Source: CAVVMA01 sp963788205
Lineage (GTDB): Bacteria > Desulfobacterota > Binatia > Binatales > Binataceae
Assembly: GCA_963788205.1 (NCBI GenBank)
Contig: CAWBGG010000007.1
Span: forward strand, 1,029,927 to 1,093,926
Length of the DNA: 64,000 nucleotides
Direction of reading: 5' to 3'
In this document: positions 17,924-27,345 of the stretch, in pieces
Layout of the letters: the number at the start of each line of letters is the position of its first letter
How positions within the stretch are numbered: position 1 is the stretch's first letter
Notes under the pieces: model-generated
The model's database searches: none
What the model was told of the DNA's origin: nothing
Seen by the model: only the letters and a program-made list of their open reading frames with translations
Made by a program: the position numbers and the translations under genes

Positions 17924-18343
17924 TGCCCAGATTGAGTTTGTAAATCGCTGGTGACCCGTGGTTGAAATAGGGAAAGCCGGCTGAGTTCTTCAAGCGTAGC
18001 GGGCCGAGATGGACACTCCGGTCGCGCGGCGGAGAAATGAGAGTGTCCATGTCAAGCGAGAGTGGACGCTATGCCATCAGCGGGGCTGAGCACAGAGCGA
18101 GGGTGGCGCGGCCTGCTGGTCCCCAAAAGAAGAGTTGGTTCTTCGGCGCGGCCTGATCGCCGCTTTATGCCTGTGCATCCGTTTGGCCGCGCCGACGTTG
18201 GCGGCAGGACAGTGAATCGGCATTGAGAAAGATCTCGACAGATATCGAGTGGCGGAGGCTTTCGGGGCGGGCGCGTCGGCGCGTTCCGCGCGCCAAGCAG
18301 ATAAGGCCGTGGCGCGCGAGCGATGGCGACGCCATGATGGAGT
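17924..18343. other. Intergenic, possible mobile-element debris
   Basis: No supported gene. It contains a perfect 10-base inverted repeat, ATGGACACTC (18009-18018) and its complement (18041-18050), separated by 22 GC-rich bases. That could be a hairpin or the end of a lost insertion sequence. The rest reads as noise in all frames. Confidence 0.4.
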
Positions 18344-19033
18344 CTATCTTGCTACGCGCGAGAGCTCGGTGCGGAAAGCCCCGACTTGCCATGGGGCGTT
18401 ATTCGTGCAGCCGAGCGACGCATTGTCGCTGCAGCGACACAGCAGCTCACCCTGAAGCGCGAGTGTCTGCCCGGTGTCTGACAAAGTGCAATTGATATCG
18501 TAAGTTTCCTCCACATCGAAATGTTCTCCCCCGACTACATCGGTACAAGTGGCGACGATACGGAGCCTCACGGCGTGGTCGTTCGGAACCGATACGATTT
18601 CAGCCGAGTTGCTGTGAAAGCCTAGAATACCGTACTGTTCGTCCCGAGCGCGGTCGGTCTCCTCATCATCTGAGGATACAAGCTCCAAACTATCGTTTTG
18701 GCCTCGGCGAAAGCAAAGGCTGACTGTTTCGGCATACCATTCTGCGCCGCCGGGACCACCAAGCCGGCGCCAAGAGTGTATCTGGTCAATGGTACCTTTC
18801 CAACAACCCTCGAATTGTCCGGAAATTTGAGCGGCGAGGTTCGGAATTTGCAATGAATGGTGTTGGCCTGAAAGATCCGTTGTGCCTGAGGATGTGGCAG
18901 AACCTTCGATGCCCGCTCGTCTTGTCACGGTAAGGACAAAAGAAGGCGGCACGCCCGATCTGATGATGAGCTCGGCGGTCGCAAACCCAGCCACAAACAA
19001 GCTGATGAGTACCGCAGCGCGACCGGGTTTCAT
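18344..19033 (-). CDS. Secreted hypothetical protein
   Basis: 229 residues with an N-terminal hydrophobic segment (AAVLISLFVAGFATAELII) that serves as signal peptide or anchor. The remainder is polar, with six or so cysteines (for example FEGCWKGTIDQIHS, CFRRGQ, LLCRCSDNASLGC), which suggests disulphide bonds outside the cytoplasm. I do not recognise the family. It lies inside the small accessory island and has no operon partner. Confidence 0.55.
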   Translation of the reverse strand: MKPGRAAVLISLFVAGFATAELIIRSGVPPSFVLTVTRRAGIEGSATSSGTTDLSGQHHSLQIPNLAAQISGQFEGCWKGTIDQIHSWRRLGGPGGAEWYAETVSLCFRRGQNDSLELVSSDDEETDRARDEQYGILGFHSNSAEIVSVPNDHAVRLRIVATCTDVVGGEHFDVEETYDINCTLSDTGQTLALQGELLCRCSDNASLGCTNNAPWQVGAFRTELSRVAR

Positions 19034-19137
19034 GCCCTCTTCCGCTCGCCAAATCTAATCGGGGATTTCCACTTTTGAACCTGAACAGTTCGGCTTAAGG
19101 CCGCAGCGGACAGGTGGCCATCTCCGATGGTATTCCT

Positions 19138-19368
19138 TTACGAGCCCTTTTTTCTGCGCGCGGCCCAGCGCCGTTTCATCGCTAAGGACAAGCGCCTTCG
19201 GCCCTCCGGGGTGATGCCGCCGCGCCGCTTTCTTTTGGCCGGCTCCTGAGCGGGGCGCCCTGCCCTCTCCTGGGTCTTCGGCGAGGCGGATTCTTCGAGC
19301 GCGGCAATCGCGCGGGCGAGCCGTACCCGTTCCGTTTTCAACTCCTCCACGATTCTGTCCAGGTCCAA
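19138..19368 (-). CDS. Small basic protein, coiled N-terminus and Lys/Arg tail
   Basis: 76 residues. An amphipathic N-terminal helix (MDLDRIVEELKTERVRLARA) is followed by a flexible Ala/Pro/Lys part and a strongly basic tail with GGITPEGRRRLSLAMKRRW. Small proteins of this design occur in many copies in some soil bacteria; nucleic-acid binding is likely but unproven. A broken copy lies at 16921-17025, in the same place relative to the repeated module, so gene plus repeat moved together. Confidence 0.6.
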   Translation of the reverse strand: MDLDRIVEELKTERVRLARAIAALEESASPKTQERAGRPAQEPAKRKRRGGITPEGRRRLSLAMKRRWAARRKKGS

Positions 19369-19556
19369 GGGTTCGCTCGTTTTACCCGGCGGCCTCGCGT
19401 GGCCAGCAGCGTTTCAAACATGCGCGGATCGGCTGGCCAAAACAATGGCTCCCGCTGAATCGGCGGGTTCGAGCAACTGGCTTGGACTCGAAACCGGCCC
19501 GGCCTTCAGGTTTGCAAAGGGCGTAGATGTCTGCGATGCGAGGTTTGTTGAACGGT

Positions 19557-19658
19557 GCGGGGTCATTGCGCGCAAATGAGTTCCGGCGCTAATAAAAAAT
19601 TTCAGACTTCGGAGGAGGTCAACAATGGACAAATCGAGTGCGGTTCGCAGGCCGCGGG
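19557..19658 (+). repeat. Duplicated module, right copy, with leader-like ORF
   Basis: Second copy of the element at 17047-17146. The same GGAGGAGGTCAACAATGGAC opens a frame at 19625, MDKSSAVRRPR, here open to 19879 because the local sequence differs after the repeat. The extension runs antisense into the end of the amidohydrolase gene and is probably fortuitous, so I do not list it as a gene. The 19369-19556 stretch before it holds nothing recognisable. Confidence 0.65.
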
Positions 19659-19817
19659 TCGAATTCCTTCGCGTATCAGACGAGGATGGCGGTCTCCCAG
19701 CTGTCCGATGGCGGCCTCTGGGTCTGGTCGCCATCCGTCTTGACCCGCGATTGAAAGATCAAGTCAAAACGACGGGCAAGCCGACGCATCTTGCCTCGCC
19801 CAACATGAAGTTGTCCG

Positions 19818-20969
19818 CTACAGTCCCATCAGCTCCGCGAAGTTGCAGGAGTAGAAGCGGTCCTTGGCTTCGGCGCTGACTGTGGCGGTCGAGGCTTCGA
19901 AGCGCTTGAGCGGGTTGCGTCCGCCCTCGATATGCGGATAATCGGACGAGAACATGCAAAGCTCGTCGCCGGCGTGCTCGATAATCCATCCGGCGGGTTC
20001 ATGCGGGAACGGCGTGAACTTGACCTGACGGCGAATGTACTCGGAGGCCCGCAGCGGCGTCTTCAGCGCCGGCTCGGTCCTGACGAAAGTTTCCTGCGCG
20101 ATATCGAGCCGCTTGAGCCACGGCACGATCCACATCGCGCCCTGCTCGATACATCCGGCGCGCAAACGCGGGAACTTCTCGAAGATTCCGTCCAGCGCCA
20201 TCGCGGACAGAAAACTCTCCGGCCCGTAATGGATCGTCATGAAATCCTTGGAGCGAATGTTCTCGCCGCCGCCGAGAAAGTCGGTCACCGGGCGTCCGTT
20301 CTTGTGGAACGTCAGTGGCATACCGAGGCCGCTGCCGCCGACGTGCAGCATGAAGGGCATCCTGGCGTCCTGCAGGCGCGCCCACACGCCATCGTAGTCG
20401 GGATGGGTCGGTGACTTTTTCAGCGGTGGGGCCGACGGGATGTGCACCGCGGCGCACCCGAACTTGACCGCCTCATCGATCGCCTTCTCGGCCAGTTCCG
20501 GGACCTCCAGCGGCAGGAAACCCACGCCGAGCAGCCGCTTGTCGCGCGAACAGAAGTCCGCGATCGCCCGGTTATGCGCGCGCGCGCCGCCGTAGACGAC
20601 GTCCATGTCGATCTTGTCGCGCCGAAAGATACCGAAGAACTGCGACATCGCGAAGGTCGTGAACACCAGTTGGCGCTCGAAGCCCAGCAAGTCGAGCGCG
20701 CGGCTGCGCTCGGCGGGATCGAACGCGCCCAGCGCTTCCCATCCCTTGGTCGTCATCAGGTTGGCTTCGAGCTGGGCCGCGGATTGGGGATTGAGCTGCC
20801 GGTCGGCGGCGTGGGCGACAGCTCGATCGGCGAGCCGGCCGGCGGTGCCGAGATCGAGCGGCGCCAGCCGCTCACGCATCTCAGGGTCGGCATACGAGAC
20901 CAGCCAATCGCGGGTCTCCATCAGATGGCTGTCGGCGTCGTAATACGTCCGGCCTTCGGCGTACGGCAT
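19818..20969 (-). CDS. Amidohydrolase-2 family metal-dependent hydrolase/decarboxylase
   Basis: 383 residues of the PF04909 TIM-barrel family. Seen: an N-terminal YYDADSHLMETRDW (metal ligands usually Asp/Glu and His), FGCAAVHIPSAPP, MPFMLHVGG with the barrel His, and CMFSSDYPHIEGG with the catalytic Asp. Relatives hydrolyse or decarboxylate aromatic and other carboxylic substrates (ACMSD type), and many are encoded in bacteria that degrade small organics. Substrate not predictable. It may be co-transcribed with the DedA gene upstream on the same strand (21 bases apart). Confidence 0.85.
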   Translation of the reverse strand: MPYAEGRTYYDADSHLMETRDWLVSYADPEMRERLAPLDLGTAGRLADRAVAHAADRQLNPQSAAQLEANLMTTKGWEALGAFDPAERSRALDLLGFERQLVFTTFAMSQFFGIFRRDKIDMDVVYGGARAHNRAIADFCSRDKRLLGVGFLPLEVPELAEKAIDEAVKFGCAAVHIPSAPPLKKSPTHPDYDGVWARLQDARMPFMLHVGGSGLGMPLTFHKNGRPVTDFLGGGENIRSKDFMTIHYGPESFLSAMALDGIFEKFPRLRAGCIEQGAMWIVPWLKRLDIAQETFVRTEPALKTPLRASEYIRRQVKFTPFPHEPAGWIIEHAGDELCMFSSDYPHIEGGRNPLKRFEASTATVSAEAKDRFYSCNFAELMGL

Positions 20970-20990
20970 TGGGCACCTCCGAGCGGTGAT

Positions 20991-21641
20991 TCAGGCGCGG
21001 CGGCGCTGCTCGGCGTCGCTGCGCGCCGCGCTGATTCCCTGTATGCGATTGTAGAGCAGTGCTGCTGCTGCGGCGACCATGATCACCGCGATCACGTCGT
21101 CAAAACGATGGAAGTAGGGACCGAGCGCGTTCCAGTGCTGCCCGAGCTTCATCCCGGCCCAGGCCAGCAACAGGCACCACAGATATGAGCCGGCCAGCGT
21201 GTAGATCGTGAACGGCAGCAGCCTCATCCGCCCGATGCCGGCCGGGAACGCTATAAAAGTGCGGACCACCGGCAGCAGGCGGCTGATGAACACCGCGTGC
21301 GGACCCCATCGCGCGAAGAACCGGTCGGCAATTTCCAGCTCGTGCGGCGCGATCAGCACCCAGCGGCCGTAGCGCTCCAGGAACCATCGCCCGCCGCTCG
21401 CACCGACATAGTACGCGACATACGAGCCGAGCAGGCATCCGAGCGCGCCCGCGATCGCGACGATCTGCAAGTCGAAGCGGCCCGTCGACACCAGATAGCC
21501 CGAGAACGGCATGATCACTTCGGACGGCAGCGGGATGCACGCGCTCTCCAGCCCCATCATCAGGATCACGCCGCCATATCCGAGCGTTGCGATGACGCCG
21601 ATGATCAGGCCCGAGAGCGCCGTCAAAAGCTTGTCAGCCAT
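20991..21641 (-). CDS. DedA family membrane protein
   Basis: 216 residues, SNARE-associated/DedA (PF09335). Seen: LESACIPLPSEVIMPFSGYL at the re-entrant N-terminal segment, GSYVAYYVGASGGRWFLERYG, and RLLPVVRTFIAFPAGIGRM, the conserved FxR and Gly/Pro motif. DedA proteins sit in the cytoplasmic membrane; several are thought to move lipid carriers across it. I chose the ATG at 21641, which gives the standard length; an earlier in-frame ATG adds Arg-rich sequence. Confidence 0.9.
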   Translation of the reverse strand: MADKLLTALSGLIIGVIATLGYGGVILMMGLESACIPLPSEVIMPFSGYLVSTGRFDLQIVAIAGALGCLLGSYVAYYVGASGGRWFLERYGRWVLIAPHELEIADRFFARWGPHAVFISRLLPVVRTFIAFPAGIGRMRLLPFTIYTLAGSYLWCLLLAWAGMKLGQHWNALGPYFHRFDDVIAVIMVAAAAALLYNRIQGISAARSDAEQRRRA

Positions 21642-21792
21642 CGTGGAGATCCGCCTCGAAAATCGGCCCGCCGCGCAAACTAGAGTGAATGGCCGGGCCG
21701 CTCCGGCCCACAGAGTGGCACGGGGGCCGCGAAGATGCGAGAGCACGGCCGCGCCGCAGAGATTTAACTTTGCGCATTTAACCTCACGCCTC

Positions 21793-21821
21793 TTGGCGCG
21801 GCGCCTCAGGTCGGATATTAT
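21793..21821 (+). promoter_or_regulatory. Sigma-70-type promoter of the citrate synthase gene
   Basis: TTGGCG (21793-21798) and TATTAT (21816-21821) are separated by 17 bases, giving a good housekeeping promoter. The leader of ~80 bases contains a 6-bp hairpin (CTCGCG 21872-21877 with CGCGAG 21884-21889) just before the ribosome site AAAGGTGAG. Confidence 0.6.
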
Positions 21822-21907
21822 AACTGCATATATGTTGATTTACGGGGCTCTTGGCTGGAGTGGACCTTAGCCTCGCGGATGCACGCGAGCAAAGGTGAGT
21901 AAAGATC

Positions 21908-23239
21908 ATGGCAAGCAGCACGCTCACGATAACCGACAACCGCACCGGCAAGCACTACGAAGTCCCGATCGAAGAGGGCAACGTAATCCGTGCGGTCAAA
22001 CTCCGCGACATCAAGACCGGGCCCGACGACTTCGGCCTGATGTCATACGATCCGGCCTTTACCAACACGGCCTCGTGCAAGAGCAAGGTCAGCTTCATCG
22101 ACGGCGACAAGGGGATCCTGCGCTATCGCGGCTACCCGATCGAGGAGCTGGCGGAGAAAAGCACTTACCTGGAGACCGCATACCTGATCGTCAAGGGCGA
22201 GCTGCCCGACATGAAGCACTTCCGCGTCTGGGAGCACAACGTCAAGATCCACACGATGGTCCATGAGAACATCAAGAAGTTCATGGAGGGCTTCCGCTAC
22301 GACGCCCATCCGATGGGGATGCTGATCTCCACTATCGCGGCGCTTTCGACTTTCTATCCCGAAGCGTCGGATATCAACGATCTCGAGTCGCGCCGGCTGC
22401 AGACCCGCAGGCTAGTCGGCAAGCTGCCGACGCTCGCAGCCTTCGCCTATCGCCATACGCGCGGGTTGCCCTACGTCTATCCCGACAACGAGCTGAGCTA
22501 CACGGGCAACCTGCTCTCGATGCTCTTCAAGATGACGGAGCTGCGGTACAAGGCCAACGCGGTGCTGGAGCGCGCGCTCGACCTGCTGTTTATCCTGCAT
22601 GCGGACCATGAGCAGAACTGCTCGGCCAATGCGATGCGCTCGGTCGGCAGCTCGCAGGTCGATCCGTATTCGGCGACCGCGGCTGCGGCTGCGGCGCTCT
22701 ACGGGCCGCTTCATGGTGGTGCGAACGAGCAGGCGATCCGGATGCTGATGGAGATCGGGTCGGTCCAGAACGTCCCGTCGTTCATCCGGAAGGTCAAGGA
22801 GGGCGAGCGCCGGCTGATGGGCTTCGGCCATCGCATCTACAAGAACTACGACCCGCGCGCGAAGATCGTGAAACAGCTCGCGTACCAGGTCTTCGAGGTG
22901 ACCGGCCGCAACCCGCTGATCGATATCGCGCTGGAAGTGGAACGAATCGCGTTGGCGGACGAGTACTTTATCTCGCACAAGCTCTATCCGAACGTCGATT
23001 TCTACACCGGTATCATCTACCAGGCGATGGGCTTTCCGATGACGATGTTCCCGGTGCTGTTCGCGATTCCGAGGACCTCGGGCTGGATGGCGCAGTGGGC
23101 CGAGATGGTGCGCGACTCCGAGCAGAAGATCGCGCGCCCGCGTCAGGTCTATATCGGCGAGCCCGAGCGTCACTGGGTGATCATCGACAAGCGCCAGGAG
23201 CCCACGATGCGCGAAGACCAGGTCAGCGCAGTAATCTAG
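21908..23239 (+). CDS. gltA: Citrate synthase
   Basis: 443 residues, the length of hexameric type II enzymes. It makes citrate from oxaloacetate and acetyl-CoA. Catalytic residues are visible: His in PLHGGANEQAIRML, His in MGFGHRIYKNYDPRA and Asp in YPNVDFYTGIIYQ, as well as the N-terminal ILRYRGYPIEELAEKS. ATG at 21908 after AAAGGTGAG. A stand-alone gene with its own promoter. Confidence 0.97.
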   Translation: MASSTLTITDNRTGKHYEVPIEEGNVIRAVKLRDIKTGPDDFGLMSYDPAFTNTASCKSKVSFIDGDKGILRYRGYPIEELAEKSTYLETAYLIVKGELPDMKHFRVWEHNVKIHTMVHENIKKFMEGFRYDAHPMGMLISTIAALSTFYPEASDINDLESRRLQTRRLVGKLPTLAAFAYRHTRGLPYVYPDNELSYTGNLLSMLFKMTELRYKANAVLERALDLLFILHADHEQNCSANAMRSVGSSQVDPYSATAAAAAALYGPLHGGANEQAIRMLMEIGSVQNVPSFIRKVKEGERRLMGFGHRIYKNYDPRAKIVKQLAYQVFEVTGRNPLIDIALEVERIALADEYFISHKLYPNVDFYTGIIYQAMGFPMTMFPVLFAIPRTSGWMAQWAEMVRDSEQKIARPRQVYIGEPERHWVIIDKRQEPTMREDQVSAVI

Positions 23240-23301
23240 GTTCCTCAATAGGAGTGTGGTAGAAGCCCACAAGAACTGACTCTCTGCCTGAGGAACAGTA
23301 G

Positions 23302-24096
23302 TTGACGCCCGAGAATGTTGTACGACCGGCGATCGCCGCGTACTTCAGCCAGCTCGCCAAGAGCTACGGCGAAGGCGAGTACTTCGGCAAACGGCGGGCG
23401 GCCGCGATCTCCGCGATCGCTGCGGAAGTTGAGCGCGCGGGGAGCATCCTCGATCTTGGATGCGGCAACGGCGCCTATCTGCGCGATCTGGTCAGGAGCG
23501 GCACGCGTGCACGGCTCGCCGGAGCCGACCTCTCGATCGATATGCTGTCGGAAGCGCGCAGCCGCGTCGGCGCTCGCGCCCGCTTCGTCCAGGCCGACGC
23601 CACCGCGCTGCCGTTCCGGGCCGCGTCGTGGGATCTGGTGCTCTGTAGTCACGTGCTGCAATTCGTCGCGGATCTCGATCGAGGCGTGGCGGGAATCGCG
23701 CGTTGTCTGCGGCCGGGCGGCACGCTCGCAGCGACGCTCGAAGACAGCTCCATTCGACAAACGCTCGGCGCGATCATGATGGCCGAGCAGTGGGAGGAAT
23801 TCCGGCGCGCTGTGTTTCCTGCGACTCGCGCGCGCCGCGATCGCCCGGGCCACGAGGTTTACCGCGCGGCCTTCGAGAACGCCGGGCTCGTGACCGAGAC
23901 GCGCGCGGTCCCATTCCCGGTCACGTGGCCTGATATAGAGGAGTGGGTGCGCGTGCGCTGGATGCCGGTCGCGACGGAATCGGGGCGCGCCGACATGGAA
24001 CGGATCATGGCGCAGCTCGGCGCCGACGAACGAATCCGCTTGCAAACGATGGAGCATCGCGAGCGATTACTGGTCGGTCGCAAGCCGGCGCCCTGA
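23302..24096 (+). CDS. Class I SAM-dependent methyltransferase
   Basis: 264 residues, TTG start. Motif I ILDLGCGNGAYLRDL (about 50-64), the acidic residue after strand 2 in AGADLSIDML, and the post-I motif VQADATALPFRAASWDLVLC are those of UbiE/Methyltransf_11 enzymes. The substrate is unknown. It stands alone between citrate synthase and the catabolic run. Confidence 0.85.
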   Translation: MTPENVVRPAIAAYFSQLAKSYGEGEYFGKRRAAAISAIAAEVERAGSILDLGCGNGAYLRDLVRSGTRARLAGADLSIDMLSEARSRVGARARFVQADATALPFRAASWDLVLCSHVLQFVADLDRGVAGIARCLRPGGTLAATLEDSSIRQTLGAIMMAEQWEEFRRAVFPATRARRDRPGHEVYRAAFENAGLVTETRAVPFPVTWPDIEEWVRVRWMPVATESGRADMERIMAQLGADERIRLQTMEHRERLLVGRKPAP

Positions 24097-24189
24097 AGGC
24101 GCGGCGAAATTGCGGCGACAGTTCCTTCGCCGTTGACAAGCGCGCGACAAACCGAATAGCTAGGCTCCAGCGACGCGCGGGGAATTCAG

Positions 24190-25006
24190 ATGCCGACCAA
24201 GTATGTCGAGGTGGCGGGCTACGCGACCTATTACTATTACGCGGGTGCGACCACTCTGCCGGACGTGATTCCGGATTTCTCGCGCGGCCGCAAGATAATC
24301 TTCGTCCACGCCGCCGGATCGAACGCCCATTCGTGGCACCACCAGCTCGACCATCTTGGCGCGGCGCATAGCCCGATCGCGCTCGATCTCCCCGGACACG
24401 GACGCTCCGCAGGTGTCGAGGGACTCAAATCGGTGCGCGACTATTCCGACTTCCTCGCCGCGTTCGCCGATGCGCTCGAGATCAGTTCGGCGGTGATCGC
24501 GGGACGCTCAATGGGCGGCGCGGTCGCGATGGACTTCGCGGTGCGATTTCCCAATCGTGTCGAGGCGCTGATCCTGATCGCGACTGCCGCCAAATTCGAT
24601 ATCCCGGCCGATCAGAATCGAGGCGTTGCGCGCCGTTACGATCGGCCGCGCGCCGCAGGCGTTCGTGACCGACGGCTACTCGCCCAAGACGATCAGCGGA
24701 AACTTCGACGCGGTGCGCGAAGGATGGATGGAACAGATCAAGACCGATCCGCGCGTGCGCTACACCGATGTCAGGGCCTGCGCCGAGGTTGATTTGCGCG
24801 AAGCGATCGCTCGAATCGAAAAGCCTGCGCTGATTCTCGCCGGCGCGGATGATCAAGGAACCACCGTGGCCGACGCCGAGCTGATCAAGAGCCGAATCAA
24901 GGCTGCCCAGCTCGAAGTGATCGCGGACGCCGCGCACAATATTCCCACCGAGCGGCCCGCCGAGGTCAACGCCGCGATCGACAAGTTCCTGGCCGGATTG
25001 AAATAG
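24190..25006 (+). pseudogene. Alpha/beta hydrolase, split by one frameshift
   Basis: The first part (24190 to about 24612) has the oxyanion region IIFVHAAGSNAHSWHHQLD and the nucleophile elbow IAGRSMGGAVAMDF. The second part, in another frame, continues RIEALRAVTIGRAPQAFVTD, PALILAGADDQGTTVADAEL (catalytic Asp) and VIADAAHNIPTERP (catalytic His). One extra base near 24613 (GCCGATCAGAATCGAG) separates them; removing it gives a normal ~271-residue hydrolase. All three catalytic residues are intact, so a base-calling error is likely. It heads a catabolic-looking gene run ending two bases before the thiolase-like gene. Confidence 0.8.
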
Positions 25007-25008
25007 CG

Positions 25009-26169
25009 ATGAGTATCAGTCGCAAAGCTGCGGTGGCCGGAGTTTACGAGCATCCCACTCGCTTCGCGCCCGACAAGACCATGTACCAGATCATGGCCGA
25101 GAGCGCGCGCGGCGCGCTCGACGATGCCGGACTGACTATCAAGGATGTCGACGGACTGTTCAGCGCCGGAATCGGGATGAGCGGGATGGGAATCGTCGCC
25201 TTGTGCGACTACCTGAACCTCACGCCCAACTATCTCGATTCGACCATGATCGGCGGTTCGTCGTTCGTTGCGCATACGGCGCACGCCGCCGGCGCGATCG
25301 CCTCGGGACTTTGCGAAGTCGCGCTGATCGTCTATGGCTCGAGCGCGGCGTCGCAGCGCTTCGCGGTCGGCACCGGCGGCTTCGGCGGCAGCCCCGATCC
25401 CTGCGACCAGTACGAGGTTCCGTTCGGCGTCACCACCGTCGGCTCGTACGCGATGGTCGCGCAGCGGCACATGCACGAATACGGCACGACTCCCGAACAA
25501 CTCGCCGAGATCGCGGTCACGATGCGCTTGCATGCCTCGATGAATCCGCAGGCCAAGTATCGCGATCCGATCACGATCGAAGACGTGCTCGCGTCGCGAA
25601 TCATTTCTTCGCCGCTGCATCTGCTCGACTGTTGCATCATCAGCGACGGCGGCGGCGCGCTGGTCGTCACCTCGGCGGCGCGCGCCCGCGACCTGCGCAA
25701 GAAGCCGGTCTACATACTCGGCAGCGGCGAGGCCGTCCGTCATGCGGCGCGCGGCGCCCGTGATTTCCTGGAGATCGCCGCGGCGCAATCGGGACGGCTC
25801 GCGTTTGAGCGCGCCGGCGTCGCGCACAAGGACATCGATATGGCGATGGTCTACGACTCGTTCACGATCACCGTGCTCGCGACGCTCGAGAATCTCGGCT
25901 TCTGCAAACGCGGCGAGGGCGGCGCCTTCGTCACCGGCGGCCGCCTTCGCTTCGACGGCGAGCTGCCGCTCAACACCGACGGCGGCGGCCTCTCCTCCAA
26001 CCATCCGGGGATGCGCGGAATCTTTCTCGTGATCGAAGCGACGCGCCAATTGCGCGGCGAATGTGGTCCGCGCCAGGTCAAGGATTGCACGATCGCGCTC
26101 GCGCACGGCACCGGCGGCACGCTCGGCACGCGCCATTCCGGCGCCACCTTGATACTCACCAATCAGTGA
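25009..26169 (+). CDS. Thiolase-like (lipid-transfer/SCP-x type) protein without the usual Cys nucleophile
   Basis: 386 residues with thiolase fold. Where degradative thiolases carry the acyl-accepting Cys, this one has IGGSSFVAHTAHAAGAI (about 82-98). The C-terminal SSNHPGMRGIFLVIEATRQL and LAHGTGGTLGTRHSGAT retain the His/Gly loops. Such Cys-less proteins pair with a DUF35 partner; the characterised Ltp2-DUF35 complex is an aldolase that cuts a side chain from a CoA ester. The next gene is indeed DUF35. The reaction is therefore more likely retro-aldol or condensation chemistry than thiolysis. The substrate is unknown. Confidence 0.85.
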   Translation: MSISRKAAVAGVYEHPTRFAPDKTMYQIMAESARGALDDAGLTIKDVDGLFSAGIGMSGMGIVALCDYLNLTPNYLDSTMIGGSSFVAHTAHAAGAIASGLCEVALIVYGSSAASQRFAVGTGGFGGSPDPCDQYEVPFGVTTVGSYAMVAQRHMHEYGTTPEQLAEIAVTMRLHASMNPQAKYRDPITIEDVLASRIISSPLHLLDCCIISDGGGALVVTSAARARDLRKKPVYILGSGEAVRHAARGARDFLEIAAAQSGRLAFERAGVAHKDIDMAMVYDSFTITVLATLENLGFCKRGEGGAFVTGGRLRFDGELPLNTDGGGLSSNHPGMRGIFLVIEATRQLRGECGPRQVKDCTIALAHGTGGTLGTRHSGATLILTNQ

Positions 26170-26186
26170 CGCGGGAAAAAATCTCG

Positions 26187-26606
26187 ATGGCTCAGGAAAA
26201 AAAGTACGCGAAGCCGCTGCCTCACCTCGATGAAGAAAATCGTCCGTGGTGGGAGGCTCTCAAGCGCCACGAATTGTATTTGCAGCGCTGCCGCGATTGC
26301 GCCGTGATCCGCTACTACCCGCGCACGCTATGTCCCGAATGCCTTTCGCCGCGCACCGAATGGATGCGCTCGTCCGGCCGCGCCAAAGTGTATACATTTA
26401 CTGCTACTTGGCAGAGTCAGGCGGCCGGCTTCCGCGAGGCGCTGCCCTACCTGCTCGCCTACGTCGAGCTGGAGGAGGGCCCCCGGATGCTGACCAACAT
26501 TGTCGACTGCCGCCCCGAACAGGTTAGAATAGGCATGCCCGTCGAGGTCGTATACGAGGACGTCACCCCCGAGGTTACGCTCGCGAAATTCCGCCCGGCG
26601 AGGTGA
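26187..26606 (+). CDS. DUF35 zinc-ribbon/OB-fold protein
   Basis: 139 residues. The rubredoxin-like ribbon shows CRDCAVIRYYPRTLCPEC (four Cys), followed by the OB-fold half (SSGRAKVYTFTATW, EGPRMLTNIVDC). The start ATG gives MAQEKKYAKPLPHLDEENRP, normal for the family. DUF35 proteins bind CoA esters and form complexes with thiolase-like partners such as the gene just upstream. Confidence 0.88.
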   Translation: MAQEKKYAKPLPHLDEENRPWWEALKRHELYLQRCRDCAVIRYYPRTLCPECLSPRTEWMRSSGRAKVYTFTATWQSQAAGFREALPYLLAYVELEEGPRMLTNIVDCRPEQVRIGMPVEVVYEDVTPEVTLAKFRPAR

Positions 26607-27301
26607 GGCAACTTTTTTTGAGCACTATCCTTGACCTTCACAGTCACAGCGAAGCCTCCGAGGACAGCCGCGCACCGGTAGAGGCCTACCTCAACTGGAT
26701 CAAGCTGCGCCGCCACGAGCGCCCGCTCGACGGCATCGTCCTCACCGAGCATCGCCAGTTCAACCGCGCCGCCGACTACCGCGCGCTCGAGGACAAGTTC
26801 GCGATGCTCGTGATGCGCGCGTCGGAGGTCGAAACCGACTACGGCCACATGCTGGTCTTCGGCGTCAACGACGACATCACCCGCCGCTTCGATTTCACCG
26901 ACGTCCGATTGCCCGCCCAGGAAGTGATCGACGGCGTGGCCGAGCGCGGCGGGATAGTCGTGCCCTGCCATCCGGGGCGTCCCAATGTCGGCTTGTGCGA
27001 GCATTACGAAAAGCGGGCGCCGCTGCGCAACGTGATCGCGGTCGAGCTCTTAAACGGCGGCTCGCGCAAGGGCGAGAACGAGCGCACTGCGGCGCTGGTC
27101 GAAAAATTCGGCTATCGCTCCACCGGCGGCTCGGACAGCCATCTGGTCAGCCTGATCGGCGTATGCGCCACCCGTTTCGAGTCCGACGTGAGAACGATCG
27201 AGGACCTGGTCCGCGAGCTCAAGGCCGGCGCCTACCAGCCGGTCGATTTTCGTCCGCAGCCGCGCCCGATCGCGCGCGCGATTCCGGTCGCGGCGAAGTA
27301 G
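26603..27301 (+). CDS. PHP-domain metal-dependent phosphoesterase-like protein
   Basis: 232 residues. PHP motifs in order: LDLHSHSEASEDS, GIVLTEHRQF, SEVETDYGH, VPCHPGRP and TGGSDSHL, carrying the metal ligands of the family. Members act as phosphatases or nucleotide-handling enzymes; no substrate can be inferred. Its GTG overlaps the DUF35 stop by four bases (GTGA), so the two are translationally coupled. A TTG fifteen bases on is an alternative start. Confidence 0.85.
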   Translation: MRQLFLSTILDLHSHSEASEDSRAPVEAYLNWIKLRRHERPLDGIVLTEHRQFNRAADYRALEDKFAMLVMRASEVETDYGHMLVFGVNDDITRRFDFTDVRLPAQEVIDGVAERGGIVVPCHPGRPNVGLCEHYEKRAPLRNVIAVELLNGGSRKGENERTAALVEKFGYRSTGGSDSHLVSLIGVCATRFESDVRTIEDLVRELKAGAYQPVDFRPQPRPIARAIPVAAK

Positions 27302-27345
27302 CCGCCCACAGTAGGCACGCGGAGTAATCACTCGGAGTTATCAGG

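Noticed and set aside
18009..18050. Terminal inverted repeat of an insertion sequence
   Set aside because: The 10-base inverted repeat is perfect, but there is no transposase frame beside it and no target duplication, so it stays only a possible hairpin.
19625..19879. An 84-residue protein from the right-hand MDKS start
   Set aside because: Only the first 11 codons are shared with the other copy; the rest overlaps the amidohydrolase gene antisense and looks fortuitous.
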